A stretch of DNA of 64,000 nt, from NCBI GenBank assembly GCA_035235625.1, contig CP141143.1, forward strand, positions 44,563,178 to 44,627,177. Reading direction: 5' to 3'. Shown piece after piece: positions 12,231-22,571 of the stretch. The notes under the pieces were generated by a model. That model was given only the letters and a program-made list of their open reading frames with translations, was not told the DNA's origin and ran no database searches. Both the position numbers and the translations under genes were made by a program. This DNA is from Saururus chinensis. Taxonomy: Eukaryota > Streptophyta > Magnoliopsida > Piperales > Saururaceae. The number at the start of each line of letters is the position of its first letter. The stretch's first letter is position 1.

Positions 12231-12757
12231 GTGGGCTTGGTGGCCCACCGGGGAAGGGATTGGGAGTCGGGGGGGAGGAGGACGACAGTGCACCGGAATC
12301 CAGACCCCCGGCTCCGCCCCCCTCCTCTCAAAATCAGAGGAGGGAGAGGGGGGGGGGGACAGGAAGAGTGGGAGGGTGGCGGAGGAAGGCAAGTAGGGTG
12401 TGGAGGGGTGGCGCGGTGGCGTGCGACGAGGAGGCGGAGTGGAGTAGGGGGAGGGAGGGGGCACCGGAGCAATGGGAGAGGGGGAACGGGGTAGGGCAGA
12501 GAAGGGGGAGGGGGACCGGAGGAGTGGGAGGGCGACAGAGGAAGGGAGGCCGTGGGCGCGGGGGGGGGGTAGGCGACGGAGCAGAGTGAAAGATAAAGGA
12601 GGGGGCAACGGAGGGGGTGGGGGGCCGAAGAACGACGGGCCTTGGGCAGCGGGGGAAAGAGGTAGAGAAGGTAGCCGGTCAACGGAGTGGAGGCCGGTCG
12701 GCAAGGCGGCGGAGGGGACCAGGGGCTCAGCAGGTCGCCAAGGGTGACCAGGGTGGG
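12231..12757. other. GC-rich purine block in CACTA-II, not considered coding
   Basis: G-rich low-complexity sequence open in most frames of both strands. It resembles the reverse complement of the CACTA-I GC block, including the GGGCGAAATTT edge. No protein motif was seen, and frames differ between 12.2-12.8 and 57.7-58.3 kb. Confidence 0.6.
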
Positions 12758-12890
12758 ATATATAATGTGGGCGAAATTTCACCTGCGCGCATTATATTGT
12801 TTTCCAAAAAAAATAATAATAAGCAACGCTATTACAATGTACTAGTGATGTTTAATGTATACATCGGGAATATATAATTGTATTCGCAAC

Positions 12891-12892
<2 letters not shown>

Positions 12893-12940
<48 letters not shown>
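12893..12940. repeat. (TA)n microsatellite
   Basis: About 24 uninterrupted TA dinucleotides within CACTA-II copy 1. The matching site in copy 2 near 58449 has only a few repeats. Confidence 0.95.
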
Positions 12941-12944
<4 letters not shown>

Positions 12945-13019
12945 CTAATACAATGACGTATTAGCGACGTATACATATATATGTCGCTAATAGTTTTTAA
13001 AAAGAAAATTCCATATCCC

Positions 13020-13043
13020 CTCCCCCCCCTCTCTCTCTCTCCC

Positions 13044-13079
<36 letters not shown>

Positions 13080-15290
13080 CTTCTCCTCACTCTCTCTCCC
13101 CTCTCTCTCTCTTCCCTCTCCTCTCTCTTTCTCTTCCCTCTCTCTCTTCCCTCTCCTCTCTCACTCTTCCCTCCCCCTCTCTCTCCTCTAATTTTAATTT
13201 TTTAAGATTTTTTATTCTTTAATATTAATTTTAAAAATAAAAAAAATTAAATAAAAATACTAATAGCGACTTATAGTTTTATACGTCACGATTAGTACAC
13301 GTATTAGCGATGTATAATTTTATACGTCACTAATACATGTACTAATAGAGACGTATATCACTATACGTCACTATTATTATTATTTTTTAATTTTAAAAAA
13401 AATTAAAAAAATCAAAATAAATTTCCTCTCTCTCTCTTCCCTATCCTCTATCTCTTCCCTCCCCTCCCCTCTCCTCTCTCTCTCTCTCTTCCCTCTCCTC
13501 TCTCTCTCGCTCTTCCCACGCAATTTCTCTCCTCTAATTTCAAATTTTTAAGATTTTTTATTCTTTAATATTAATTAAAAAAAATTTAATAAAAAATATT
13601 AATAGCGACATAGTTTTATACGTCGCGATTAGTACATGTATTAGCGATGTATAGTTGTATACGTCACTAATACGTGTACTAATAGCGACGTATATCACCA
13701 TACGTCACTACTAATATTTTTTTTTAATTTAAAAAAAAATTTAAAAAAATTAAAATAAATTTCCTCTCTCTCTTCCCTCCCCTCTCATCTCTCTCTCCCT
13801 CTCCCCTCATTCGCTCTCCTCTCTCCCCCTCTTCCCTCTTCCGTCTCCTCTCTCTTCCCTCTCCTCTCTCTCTCCTCCCTCTCTCTCTCTCTTCCCTCCC
13901 CTCTCTCTCCTCTAATTTCAAAATTTTAAGATTTTTTATTCTTTAAAATTAATTTTTTAAAATAAAAAAATAAATAAATAAAAATACTAATAGTGACATA
14001 TAGTTTTATACGTCGCTATAAGTACACATATTAGCGACGTAGAGTTTTCTACGTCGCTAATACATGTACTAATAGCAACCTATATCACTATACGTCGCTA
14101 TTAGTATTTTATTTTAATTTTATATTTTAGTTTTAAAAATTAAAAATTAATAAAAAAATCCTCTCCTCTCTCTCTCTTCCCTCCCCCTTTCTCTCTCCTC
14201 TAATTTCAAATTTTTAAGATTTTTAATTTTAAAGAATAAAAAAAGAATTAAATAAAAATACTAATAGTGAAGTATAGCTTTATACGTCACTATTAGTACA
14301 CGTATTAACGAAATATAGTTTTATACGTTGCTAATACGTGTAATAATAGCAACGTATATCACTACTATTAGTAATTTTTTATGTTAATTTTAATTTTAAA
14401 AATAAAAAATTTAGTTAAAATTTTATAAAAATTAAAATAAAATTTATCTCTCTCTTTCCTCCCCTCTCCTCTCTCTCTCCTTCTCCTCTCTCTATCTCTC
14501 TCCTCTTCCTCTCTCCGTCTTATTCCTCTCTCTCTATTCCCTCTCCTCTCTCTTTCTTCCCTCTCCTCTCCTCTCTCTCTCCTCTAATTTAAAATTTTTA
14601 AGATTTTTTATTTTTTAAAATTAATTTTAAAAAATAAAACATGAATTAAATAAAAATACTAATAGCGACATATAGTTTTATATATCTCTATTATTAGACG
14701 TATTAGCGATGTATAGTTTTATATATCGTTAATACATGTATGAATAGCGACGTATAAAACTATAAGTCGCTATTAGTATTTTTTTCTTATTTTAAAAATA
14801 AAAAAAATAATAAGAATTTTAAGAAAATCAAAATAAAATTCCTCTCACTTTTCCCTCCTTTCTCTCCTCTAATTTTAAATTTTTAAGATTTTTTTATTTT
14901 TTAAAATTAATTTTTAAAAATAAAAATAAAATAAAATACTAATAGCGACGTATATCACTATACGTTGTTATTAATATTTTATTTTATTTTTTGATTTTAA
15001 AAATAAAAAAATTTAAAAAATTTTAAAAATTAAAATAAAATTCCTTTCTCTTCCCTCCGCTCTCTTCTCTCTCTCTCTCCCTCTCCTCTCTCTATCTCTT
15101 TCCTCCTCTCTCTGTCTTATTCCTCTTTTTCTCTCTCTTCCCTCTCCTCTCTCCCCCCTCTCTCTCCACCCTTTCTCTTTCCTCTCTTTCTCCTCCCTCC
15201 CTCTCTCTCCTCTCTCTCTCTCTTCGATCCCTCTCTGTCGTCACCTTCTCAATCTCCCCACTCTCTCTCTCACCATGCACTCTATTTACT
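13020..15290. repeat. CT-rich tandem array with TTAGCGAC hairpins in CACTA-II
   Basis: Six units of about 290-380 bp follow each other. Each holds a CT-rich tract ending in CCTCTAATTTCAAATTTTT (near 13190, 13532, 13910, 14197, 14580, 14864), an AT-rich spacer, and three hairpin-forming pieces such as ACTAATAGCGACGTATA. Copy 2 keeps only two clear units (58559, 58882). The array was clearly prone to expansion or loss. No coding capacity is evident. Confidence 0.85.
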
Positions 15291-16034
15291 CTCTCTTTTA
15301 TTATAAATTATATTTTAAAATTAATAATAAAATTTAACAAATAAAATATATTATATATAAATAGAAAGTTTAATCTATTATTAACACTAGTTTTTACTGA
15401 AAATTTAATATTTATTTATTGTATATTAAAATAGTAAATATTGAATAAAATATATTATATTTAGGAAGTTTATAATAATTTTTTAAATATTTATTTATTA
15501 AATAAAATTAATAAATAAAGCTATTAGCGGCGCTTGTTAACAAATGTCGGTATTAGAAATGATTTTTGCGATGCTTATTTAAAAGCATCACTACTAATTT
15601 AAAATTATAATTTTTTTATTTTTAATTCATAATTATTAGTGACATTTTTCTAATCATCGCTAATAGCATCACTATTAGTGACGCTTTTGTACAAGCATTG
15701 CAATTGCAAAATATATTAGCGACGCTTAAGAAAAGCGTCGCTAATAGTTTGATTTTTATTTTTTCTTTTATTTAAAATATATATCTTTTATAGATGGTTG
15801 CATAAAGCGTTGCAAATAGAGGAATTATTAGCGATGCTTATAATAAAGCATTGCTAATATAATTAATATTAGCGACACTTTAAACTAAGTGTCGCTAGTA
15901 GTTGATTATTAGCGACGCATACAAAAATGTGTATCTAATAATTTTTTTTTCGACGCTTTTCAATACGTCGCAAATAGTTATTTTTAGCTACGCTAATAAA
16001 TGCGTCGCTAATACTATATTTTTCTATAGTGGTT

Positions 16035-16430
16035 GTTGTGTTTATAGCCATTGGGCCGGTGCGAACAAATCTCAAATCATCTCCCCAAATATCAAAAGTA
16101 TAATAAGAATGGTATCTATGGCCAAATTAAAAGTCCGGAGTTGGATATGTTTAATCAGGCACAAACTGGCCCATTGGAACCAAACCCGGCCTTGGCTGGC
16201 CAAATAGGCACCAAACGTTGGATTAAAATCTAAAGTCGGGTGACATAAAAACCTTTCCCCTTAGAAAAAACATGTCAACCTCAAGAACTTATAAAGAGCC
16301 AACTAACATCAACAAATTAGTGAAATGCCAAAAAAACACCCACAAAGTATTTGATACGTCTATTGATTTATTTATTTTTTCCATAATGTTCCTGTGCTTG
16401 CTTAATGTTACTTATAGGAGGGATAGCCAG
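16035..16430. other. Spacer right of CACTA-II
   Basis: Conserved with 61704-62090. Short frames are not preserved between the copies, and no motif was recognised. Confidence 0.5.
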
Positions 16431-16905
16431 AAGACTTGTTAGAAGTATGCGAGTTTAGAGAATTCTTCTATCATTCTCTTCACTAGTCATGAATTGCAAG
16501 AATGAAGGTCTTCAATGCCAGAATTATCATTTTGAAAATATTTGAAGTTGTTTGTGCCTCTGATTTTTGTTGCTACAAGGAAACAAGGGCATCAAATTTG
16601 TATGAAATCTACCCCCTTCTCATTTGCCTATGACAACCAGGCCCCCATTGTAGAGAAAATAGGCAAATGAGAAAGGTAGGTTTCATGCATATTTGATGCT
16701 CTCCTTTCATTGCAGCAAAGGAAAATAAGCGGCACAACCAGTTTCAAATACTCTCATGAATGATAAGTTTGGCAAAAAAGAGTTCCTTTTAAGCAATTCA
16801 AGATTAATGATGAGAAAGATATGACTTATACCCTCGTGCAAGAACCATCATGTCCAAGTGCACTAACCAGACACCAATTGGCTCTTCTTAATTCTTTCAT
16901 GCATA
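16431..16905. repeat. Low-copy repeat block X, copy 2 (diverged)
   Basis: It shares TTAGAAGTATG, CATGAATTGCAAGAATGAA and GCTACAAGGAAACAAGGGCA with 1035-1830. It is closest to 62091-62560, its partner in the segmental duplication. Confidence 0.65.
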
Positions 16906-16990
16906 TCATGTGGTTGAGCTCCCACACCCTATATCAGACTTCTCCTGTTCCGATTGTAGACTTCTCTTGTCCTCAAAGTAAGCGGCCGAG

Positions 16991-17155
16991 TCAGCACATC
17001 AAGATCAATATCAACTCGTCTGGGCTCATGAATCTGTACCAAGCAAGATCGGCCTTCCACATCAAGGCTTCGGCTAAATCTCCAAAGCCATTATGTACTA
17101 GGCCGACATTGCCCAATACGAACTCATCAGCCCGGAGGAGCTTATACCAATCAAC
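16991..17155 (-). CDS. Conserved short reading frame of unknown function (possible exon), copy 1
   Basis: A 54-codon frame reads VDWYKLLRADEFVLGN, continuing through NGFGDLAEALMWKADLA to a TGA. Copy 2 (62703-62876) keeps the same frame with several substitutions and a length difference of 9 bp, i.e. in frame. Just upstream (minus strand) lies GTGTGCAG, a possible splice acceptor, which reads GTGTGCGG in copy 2. I do not recognise the family. It sits between the J-domain relic and block X on the same strand, so it could be a downstream exon of that gene or an unrelated fragment. Confidence 0.3.
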   Translation of the reverse strand, partial: VDWYKLLRADEFVLGNVGLVHNGFGDLAEALMWKADLAWYRFMSPDELILILMC

Positions 17156-17379
17156 TGCACACTAGTGGCAACTCGACTGCTTTCCAAGATGGCAGGCGGA
17201 ACGCCTTCACAGTGTACGATCGGAGCAGGACCTGTCTGATATAGGTGGAAGAACTCCATCACGTGTTTCGTGAGGAAGAAAGGAGCAAACATACAACATA
17301 GATAGTCCAGATTCAGGAACCAAACAGTAGATCGATAACTGCGTGTGCTTTAATGAATAACTCCACCTGCTTTGAAACC

Positions 17380-17570
17380 CGGCGATGGAAACTGGCGGAG
17401 CAACTCTTCCCAACTGCGCTCCCCCATCTTCTCGATCGCACGGTCATCGTCGACGCTCCAGGCGTCGGCACTCCTCGTCGTAGTCCTCCTCTTGGGACTT
17501 CTTGGCATCCTTGCGCGTGCTGCTGCGCTTCCCCTAACGAAGCAATCAAAGGCAAACATAGCAATTAAAG
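17380..17570 (-). pseudogene. J-domain gene relic, copy a
   Basis: The minus strand carries a frame reading GKRSSTRKDAKKSQEED, which aligns with the segment just after the J domain of the 26.3-kb gene (DARLHMELERRKRRGRSSDE) and with relics c and d. The J domain itself is missing. The frame is interrupted; another minus frame across the same DNA is open but not preserved in relic c. High GC content against AT-rich surroundings fits an exon remnant. It is very close to relic d at 63.2 kb, its duplication partner. Confidence 0.5.
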
Positions 17571-17598
17571 CTTGCATGTGGAAAGTCGGTGGTATCAA

Positions 17599-17693
17599 TT
17601 CTGGAACGTTTCCTCATTCCGACTGCGGAAAGTTTACGTCCGGAAAGTCGGTGTTTTTAATTAAGGGAAAGTTTCCTCATTCTGATTCCGGAA
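17599..17693 (-). promoter_or_regulatory. Heat-shock-element-like modules upstream of relic a
   Basis: TTCTGGAACGTTTC at 17599-17612 fits three alternating units TTCnnGAAnnTT with one mismatch in the last. A perfect TTCCGGAA lies at 17686-17693. Similar modules sit at the same place upstream of relics c and d. Function is inferred from the pattern only. Confidence 0.4.
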
Positions 17694-18069
17694 GGAATCA
17701 GGAAATTCGGTTTCTTTGGCATTCTCTGAAGTTCATCAAAGTCGATTTCTTGGAACCCAGAAAGGAAATCCTTTTCAATTTCAGAATTTAAATGTTCCAG
17801 TTTCTTGAAATCTGAATCATATTCCTATTGACTTTGTAATTCACGGGGAATTGGATCATTTGTGCATTTATCAATTTTTGTGGCTTTGGTTAAGGATAAA
17901 ATTATACCTTTGACAGAAACTCTATCAATTTGGTGATTGGCAGGAATTTGGTAATTGAGTTCTTAAATTATTTTTTATATGTTTTTGTTTATTTTCAACT
18001 TTGATTGAAAAAATGGTCAGGCACTTCCTTTTTATGTAATAGTCTAGCTGTGTTGTGTTGTACTTTGCA

Positions 18070-18805
18070 TTTTCCTATTCATTAGCACATTTTTTTTTCC
18101 AGTGTCATTAATTAGTTTCTATATCTTGAATTACAGTTTTTGTAATTTGGAATTAAAGATTAAAAAAGTAGTCTGACATTTAAGAATTTTTTTGGATTTG
18201 CTACCTGATTAACCTTTCTTGTTAGTTCAATTGTGTCCTCCTTTGTAATTTAACAGTTCAAAGTCGAATAGCAACTGCGGTCAGATTCGAGTTTTAGGTG
18301 ATCCAACCCAAGTAAAATTATAAATATAAAATTTTATTTTTTTTATATATATATTTAATACTATTTTTTAAAATTTTTTTTTATTCTAAACAGGTCAAGT
18401 TCGGGTTAAAATTTTCTTAAATAGTATCAAATTTAAGTTTGACAAAATTCGACCCAAAACCGAACCGATAACAAAACTCATGGTTGCGGTCAGCCACACA
18501 GTGCTTAGATATAGCCTGACCTAGCTGAAATGCCGCCACGAGGCTAGATCTGGCTCTGGCTACTGTGGCCTAGCTTGGCTCTGGCGACCACAACCTGGAC
18601 TGGCTAGGCTCTGCTTGGCCTATTCACTAGCACATCTGTTTCCAGTACCATTAGTCTATATATCTTGAATTACAGCTTTTGTGATTTGGAATTCTAGATT
18701 AAAAAGTGGCTTGAGATTTAAGAAATTTTTTTATTTGCTGTTCAATTATCTTTTGTCGTTAGTGCTAACAAAATGTGTCTTCCTTGGTGATTTAACCGTT
18801 CTCAA
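18070..18805. repeat. Direct repeat pair (about 18070-18250 and 18625-18805) around an AT-rich insert
   Basis: Both arms share ATATCTTGAATTACAG, GTNATTTGGAATT and the TGTCTTCCTT/TGTCCTCCTTTG end. The 375-bp middle holds TTCGGGTTAAAATTTTC and a GGCTCTGGC-rich stretch and is not coding. A weaker relative of the arms lies near 46870-46930. Confidence 0.6.
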
Positions 18806-18815
18806 ATTTGTTTAG

Positions 18816-18922
18816 AGGAGAAAATGGCGAAAGCCTTTGGCATTCCAGTCCAGTGTCAAAGTTTATGGCTTTGGGCTAAGCACCATAACCCTACATACCA
18901 CCCTAATAGGTCATTGATACGA
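18816..18922 (+). pseudogene. UBP12/13-type ubiquitin-specific protease, single exon fragment
   Basis: The frame reads EKMAKAFGIPVQCQSLWLWAK followed by HHNPTYHPNRSL. From memory this matches the plant UBP12/UBP13 (USP7-like) stretch FG(V/I)PVQFQRFW(I/L)WAKRQNHTYRPNRPL in the region C-terminal to the catalytic domain. It is bounded by TTTAG on the left and GTATGT on the right, so exon edges seem kept. No neighbouring UBP exon or catalytic box was found within several kb, so this looks like a captured or left-over exon. It starts beyond the part of the duplication visible at the right edge. Confidence 0.7.
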
Positions 18923-19348
18923 GTATGTAAATTTCAGCAACTTTTGTTAACTTCGTCAAAACAGCTTCCCATTCTAACGTTATTGCGTGAAACCACAATT
19001 AAAGCATAATTGGATTAGGCTTTTATCATCATTTTTCTTTGAATTTTGTTATGTTTCTAATTAGACTATGATCTTAATTAATATATGAATTTTACTTTCT
19101 TAGATTAATCGATTTCCTACTTTTGTTACGATTAGTCTTGCTTAACTTCTTTTAGTAGGATTATTACTTGATTTTTCTACAAATTGTAATATTTACCCAT
19201 TCTAATACATAAAATAAAAATCAATTAGTTCTTTATTTAATTTTCGCTTTAGTTCTCCACTTCTCCCCCCTTTTTATTTATTATCCCTTTGTAGACCGAC
19301 CCCCTTTTATATACCTTTGGTAGCTGATGACCCTTTCGCTCCATGTTA
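18923..19348. other. Intergenic, nothing recognised
   Basis: AT-rich sequence, possibly old intron continuing from the UBP-like exon, since it starts with a consensus donor GTATGT. No further exon was found. Confidence 0.4.
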
Positions 19349-19353
19349 CCCAC

Positions 19354-19996
19354 TGTCACTGGCGAAAAGCTTTGCCTAGTGTTGGCACACATGATGGCCT
19401 AGCTACGCCACGCAACCAACAGCCACTCTCTTCCCTTCCCACTCGTATGTGCAAGGAAAACACAAGCAAAACCCACTCAATACAAAAGTCCTCACCCTGA
19501 CCAACTCTCAGCCCATAAGCATTCCGCCCCTAGCATAAATCAGGAAACCTGCAAGAGTCCGTCTTTCGCTAGAAGTGCAATGTCATGCTACCTCTAAGAG
19601 TCTGCCCATCAAAGGAAACTAGCCACTCCGACTCCCATCCGCCCTAGGAGTGTGGCCAGCCTGCCAGTGTGAGTCATGTCCGCCCAAGGACCTTGCTGCC
19701 CCGACTCCTACTCAAACCAGGAGTGTAACAATCATGCACAAGTGAATCCCGTCCCCTTAGGAGTCCTCCCCTAAGTCCAAGTAGTGCTGAGCTTCGCTGA
19801 AAGAGTCCCGCCCGCGCAAAGACTCCTACTCAGCCTACTACGCAAGGCAAGTAGCTCATCTGGAACACCTCCCGTAATGTCCCAGCATCCGTCCTTGCCC
19901 AAGGGGCTGCCTAGGCTATCCGCCGCCTAGCAACCTTGGCTGTCCACTGCAAAGTAAGGGCCCCCTTTTCCCATCCAGCAAGTTAAAGGGCTAACA
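19354..19996 (-). repeat. LTR (3') of the short LTR element
   Basis: It begins TGTTAGCCCTTTAACTTG on the minus strand and carries many AGGAGT/ACTCCT motifs. It is collinear with 20646-21542 apart from length differences. Confidence 0.75.
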
Positions 19997-20645
19997 AGCC
20001 TCCCCTGCTTGATTCTTCGACGCCCTCGTCGAAGGCCCAACTTCCCATGTGCACCGATTGAAGCTCTGAAGCCATCCGCCTCGTTGAACTCGCCAGCAAG
20101 TAGCCAACACCTCCCATCACACCATAGCCAAGTCAAGTTCTGCCCAACCTAAGTCATCCTTCGGCCAGGTCTAAGCAACACCCGCTGCCCATCCTCCTGC
20201 GAACCTCTGCATCAGTCCGCCCCTTCGCTGCTCCCCCCCCCCCCCAAAGTACAAGCTTGCCCAAGGACCTGCACCGCACTATGTAGCTGATCCTGGAATT
20301 TTCTTCAGCAAGGTGAACGCCATCTCCCAACGCTTCATCCTCTCGCTGCCCAGCAAACCTGCCAACAACCTCGCAACAGCCCGTCAAGAGCCCTCTACTC
20401 CTTCGGGGATTCCAGCGCCTCAGCACATGTCTAGCCTACATAGCACCAAGCCCATCAAGAGCTTTCACCTCCTTCCGGGTTTTCTCCGTGCTTCAGCAAG
20501 GATGGATCTCCAATCTGTTCAGCAACATCCTGCAAGGATTTCACCCCTTCCGAGTATCCGAGCGACTCAGCAACCTTCAGCCAACTCCTTCGCAGAGACC
20601 GTACAGAGCTTTTACCTCCTTCAGTATCCCGGCAATGGAAACAAC

Positions 20646-21542
20646 TGTCGTGGGCGCAAAGCTTTGGCTAGCGTTCGCACACGTGATGGCCTGGTTGCGT
20701 CGCGCAACTAGCAGCCAATCTCTTCCTTTCCCACTCGTATGCTCAAGGGAAACACAAGCAAAATAGCACGAACACAACACAAGTCTGTCCTAGTGTAAGG
20801 GTCTCCGCTTAAGCTATATTTTTGTCCGCTGAAATACAAAATAGAGAGAGGGCAAGGGTTGGTCCACCAGGCTGAAAGCTCTCCTCTCAGCTCCTTGGTT
20901 CGTTGTGCAAGAACAAAATCATCACCAACCTGCCATGACCGCCCTGTTCTCCCCCTTTTATAGACTCAGCATGAAGTTGGCCATCCCTACACCACTAGAA
21001 GTGCAAAACCCACCCAATACAAGAGTCCTCACCCTGACCAACTCTCAACCCATAAGCATTCAGCCCCTACCATAAATTAGGAAACCTGCAAGAGTTCGTC
21101 TTCCACTAGAAGTCCAGCGTCATGCTGCCTCCAAGAGTCCGCCCATCCAAGGAAACCAGCCACTATAACTCCCATCCGCCCTAGGAGTGTGGCCATCCTG
21201 CCTGTGTGAGTCCTGTCCGTCCAAGGACCTTACTGCCCCAACTCCTACTCAAGCTATGAGTGCAACAATCCTATACAAGTGAATCCCGTTAGCCTTAGGA
21301 GTCTTCCCCTAAGTCCAAGTAGTGCCCAGCTTTGCTGAAAGAGTCCCGCCTACTCAAGGACTCCTACTCAGCTTGCTCCGCAAGGTGAGTAGCTCGTCCG
21401 GAACACCTCCCGCAATATCCCAGCATCCGTTCTGGCCCAAGGGGCTGCCTAGGCTGTCCGTTGCCTAGCAACCTTAGTTGTCCGCTGCCATGTAAGGGGG
21501 TAGCCGCCCCCTTTTCGCATCCAACAAGTTAAGGGGCTAACA
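20646..21542 (-). repeat. LTR (5') of the short LTR element
   Basis: It begins TGTTAGCCCCTTAACTTG on the minus strand and ends GACA at the 20646 edge. It is the longer of the two LTRs. Confidence 0.75.
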
Positions 21543-21547
21543 CCCAC

Positions 21548-22571
21548 CCTTGCACCCTCCTTTTGCCAAAAGCCAGCCACGCTAAAGGAGCCTGCCACAT
21601 CAACAAGGCCTGAGGCCAAGCATCGCACCACCTCTCATGACCGGGAAGTCTTTATCCCTCCGTAACATGCACATATCAGAATCCTCTCCTGCTCACCTTC
21701 ACACACATGCAACAGTTAGAAACACAAGTTAAAGCGGCGATTTCGGAACATACTGACGTGAAGAACGTTATTGATGCCATCGGAGCCGCACATGAGGAAT
21801 CCCACAGTTCATACTTTACTCCATCACTGCGCTCACCGATGTCGTTCGATCACTCCAAATGCACTTCCATGATTATCTCCGCGCTTCCTCTTTTGCTGCA
21901 CTGTTCGTCGTCCAGGCCGTCCTTCCGTCGGTCACTTGTGCGGCTGCTTTGGTCCATGGTCTGCCCGTCACCCCCCAATGCTGTCTAGTTCGGCTGTTGC
22001 AGTCGACCCACTATTTTCTTCTCTCCTGAACACAGCCTCTTCCGTTCCAAATCTGGCCATTGCACCACCGAACCTGGTCTGCTCCACCCACACTGCCGCT
22101 TCTTTCGTCACAGATCCAACAGCTGTGCACTAGCTACCTGTTAGATCCGTCAAAGCTGCTGCCTTTCATCCCACTTCTCTTCTTCCAGCATTATTCCCGG
22201 CCCAGTCACTGCCGGTTCCTCTCCAACCAGTCTAGATCTGGTGAATGTGCCCTTGCTCCCGGCAGAATCCGCCTCATCTGCTTTAGATCTGGAGGCCACA
22301 CTACCGTTCCCGGCTAGATCCGCCCTTTTCATCCCGGATCCAGCCATCGTGTAGACGTTGCCACACAGCAACACCCATGCCACCGCCTTTTCCCTCCCAT
22401 CTATTCTGTTGAAGTCATCTCTCATTCCGACCACCGCCGGATCGTTTGTTGTGCCGTTATTTCTGCCGTTTACGGCATCTTCCAACCCGGTCGATCCCTC
22501 TGCATGTCCCTTATGAATATTATGGTGTCATCCATCCGTCCACTAGATGTGAGATGGGTGGTGGATTCTTA
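21548..22571. other. Moderately GC-rich unclassified sequence
   Basis: Open frames exist on both strands (for example plus 21707-21988 with MQQLETQVKAAISEHTDV, minus 22150-22485) but none shows a motif I recognise. Codon-like GC content and nearby retroelement scraps suggest retroelement internal sequence or a captured fragment. Undetermined. Confidence 0.35.

Larger units (their letters stand above)
11624..16031 (-). mobile_element. CACTA-II, copy 1: non-autonomous, complete ends
   Basis: The left end CACTACAACAAAAAGG at 11624 and right end CTATAGTG at 16031 are flanked by the 3-bp duplication GTT (11621-11623 and 16032-16034), as expected for CACTA insertion. Dense TTAGCGAC/GTCGCTAA inverted pairs fill both ends. 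The interior is CACTA-I read backwards: GC-rich block, then CT-rich arrays, then the AT-rich tract. I therefore give it the opposite orientation, though no transposase frame defines a coding strand. No transposase domain was seen. Confidence 0.9.
3729..18245. repeat. Segmental duplication, copy 1
   Basis: The segment is collinear and in the same orientation with 50743-64000. Matching landmarks are the CACTA-I right end (7010 and 52837), the hAT ATG (8486 and 54317), the hAT right end (11151 and 56699), the CACTA-II ends (11624/16031 and 57176/61700), the J relic (17.4 and 63.2 kb) and the motif GTGTCCTCCTTTG (18233-18245 and the window end). By eye the non-array parts look over 90% identical. 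The left breakpoint lies inside CACTA-I. The right breakpoint cannot be placed because copy 2 runs off the window. Confidence 0.9.
19354..21542 (-). mobile_element. Short non-autonomous LTR retroelement with perfect 5-bp target duplication
   Basis: Two related direct repeats, 19354-19996 and 20646-21542, each run TGTC...AACA on the plus strand (TGTT...GACA on the minus strand). They enclose only 649 bp. CCCAC is duplicated exactly at 19349-19353 and 21543-21547. A purine-rich tract AGCAGGGGAGGC lies on the minus strand next to the 19996 edge, where a polypurine tract is expected, and sets the orientation. No gag or pol motif is visible inside, so the element looks like a TRIM/LARD-type non-autonomous copy. 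The LTRs are clearly diverged and unequal in length, so it is fairly old. Confidence 0.8.

Noticed and set aside
12188-12782. Long frames of 164-188 codons on the minus strand and several on the plus strand
   Set aside because: Same reason: the GC-rich block of CACTA-II, with compositional open frames only.
17372-17791. 139-codon plus frame with a hydrophobic stretch like a membrane segment
   Set aside because: The LLVVVLLLGLLG stretch is the complement of the K/E-rich minus-strand J-gene relic; similar artefacts occur at 45816-46130 and 63111-63332.
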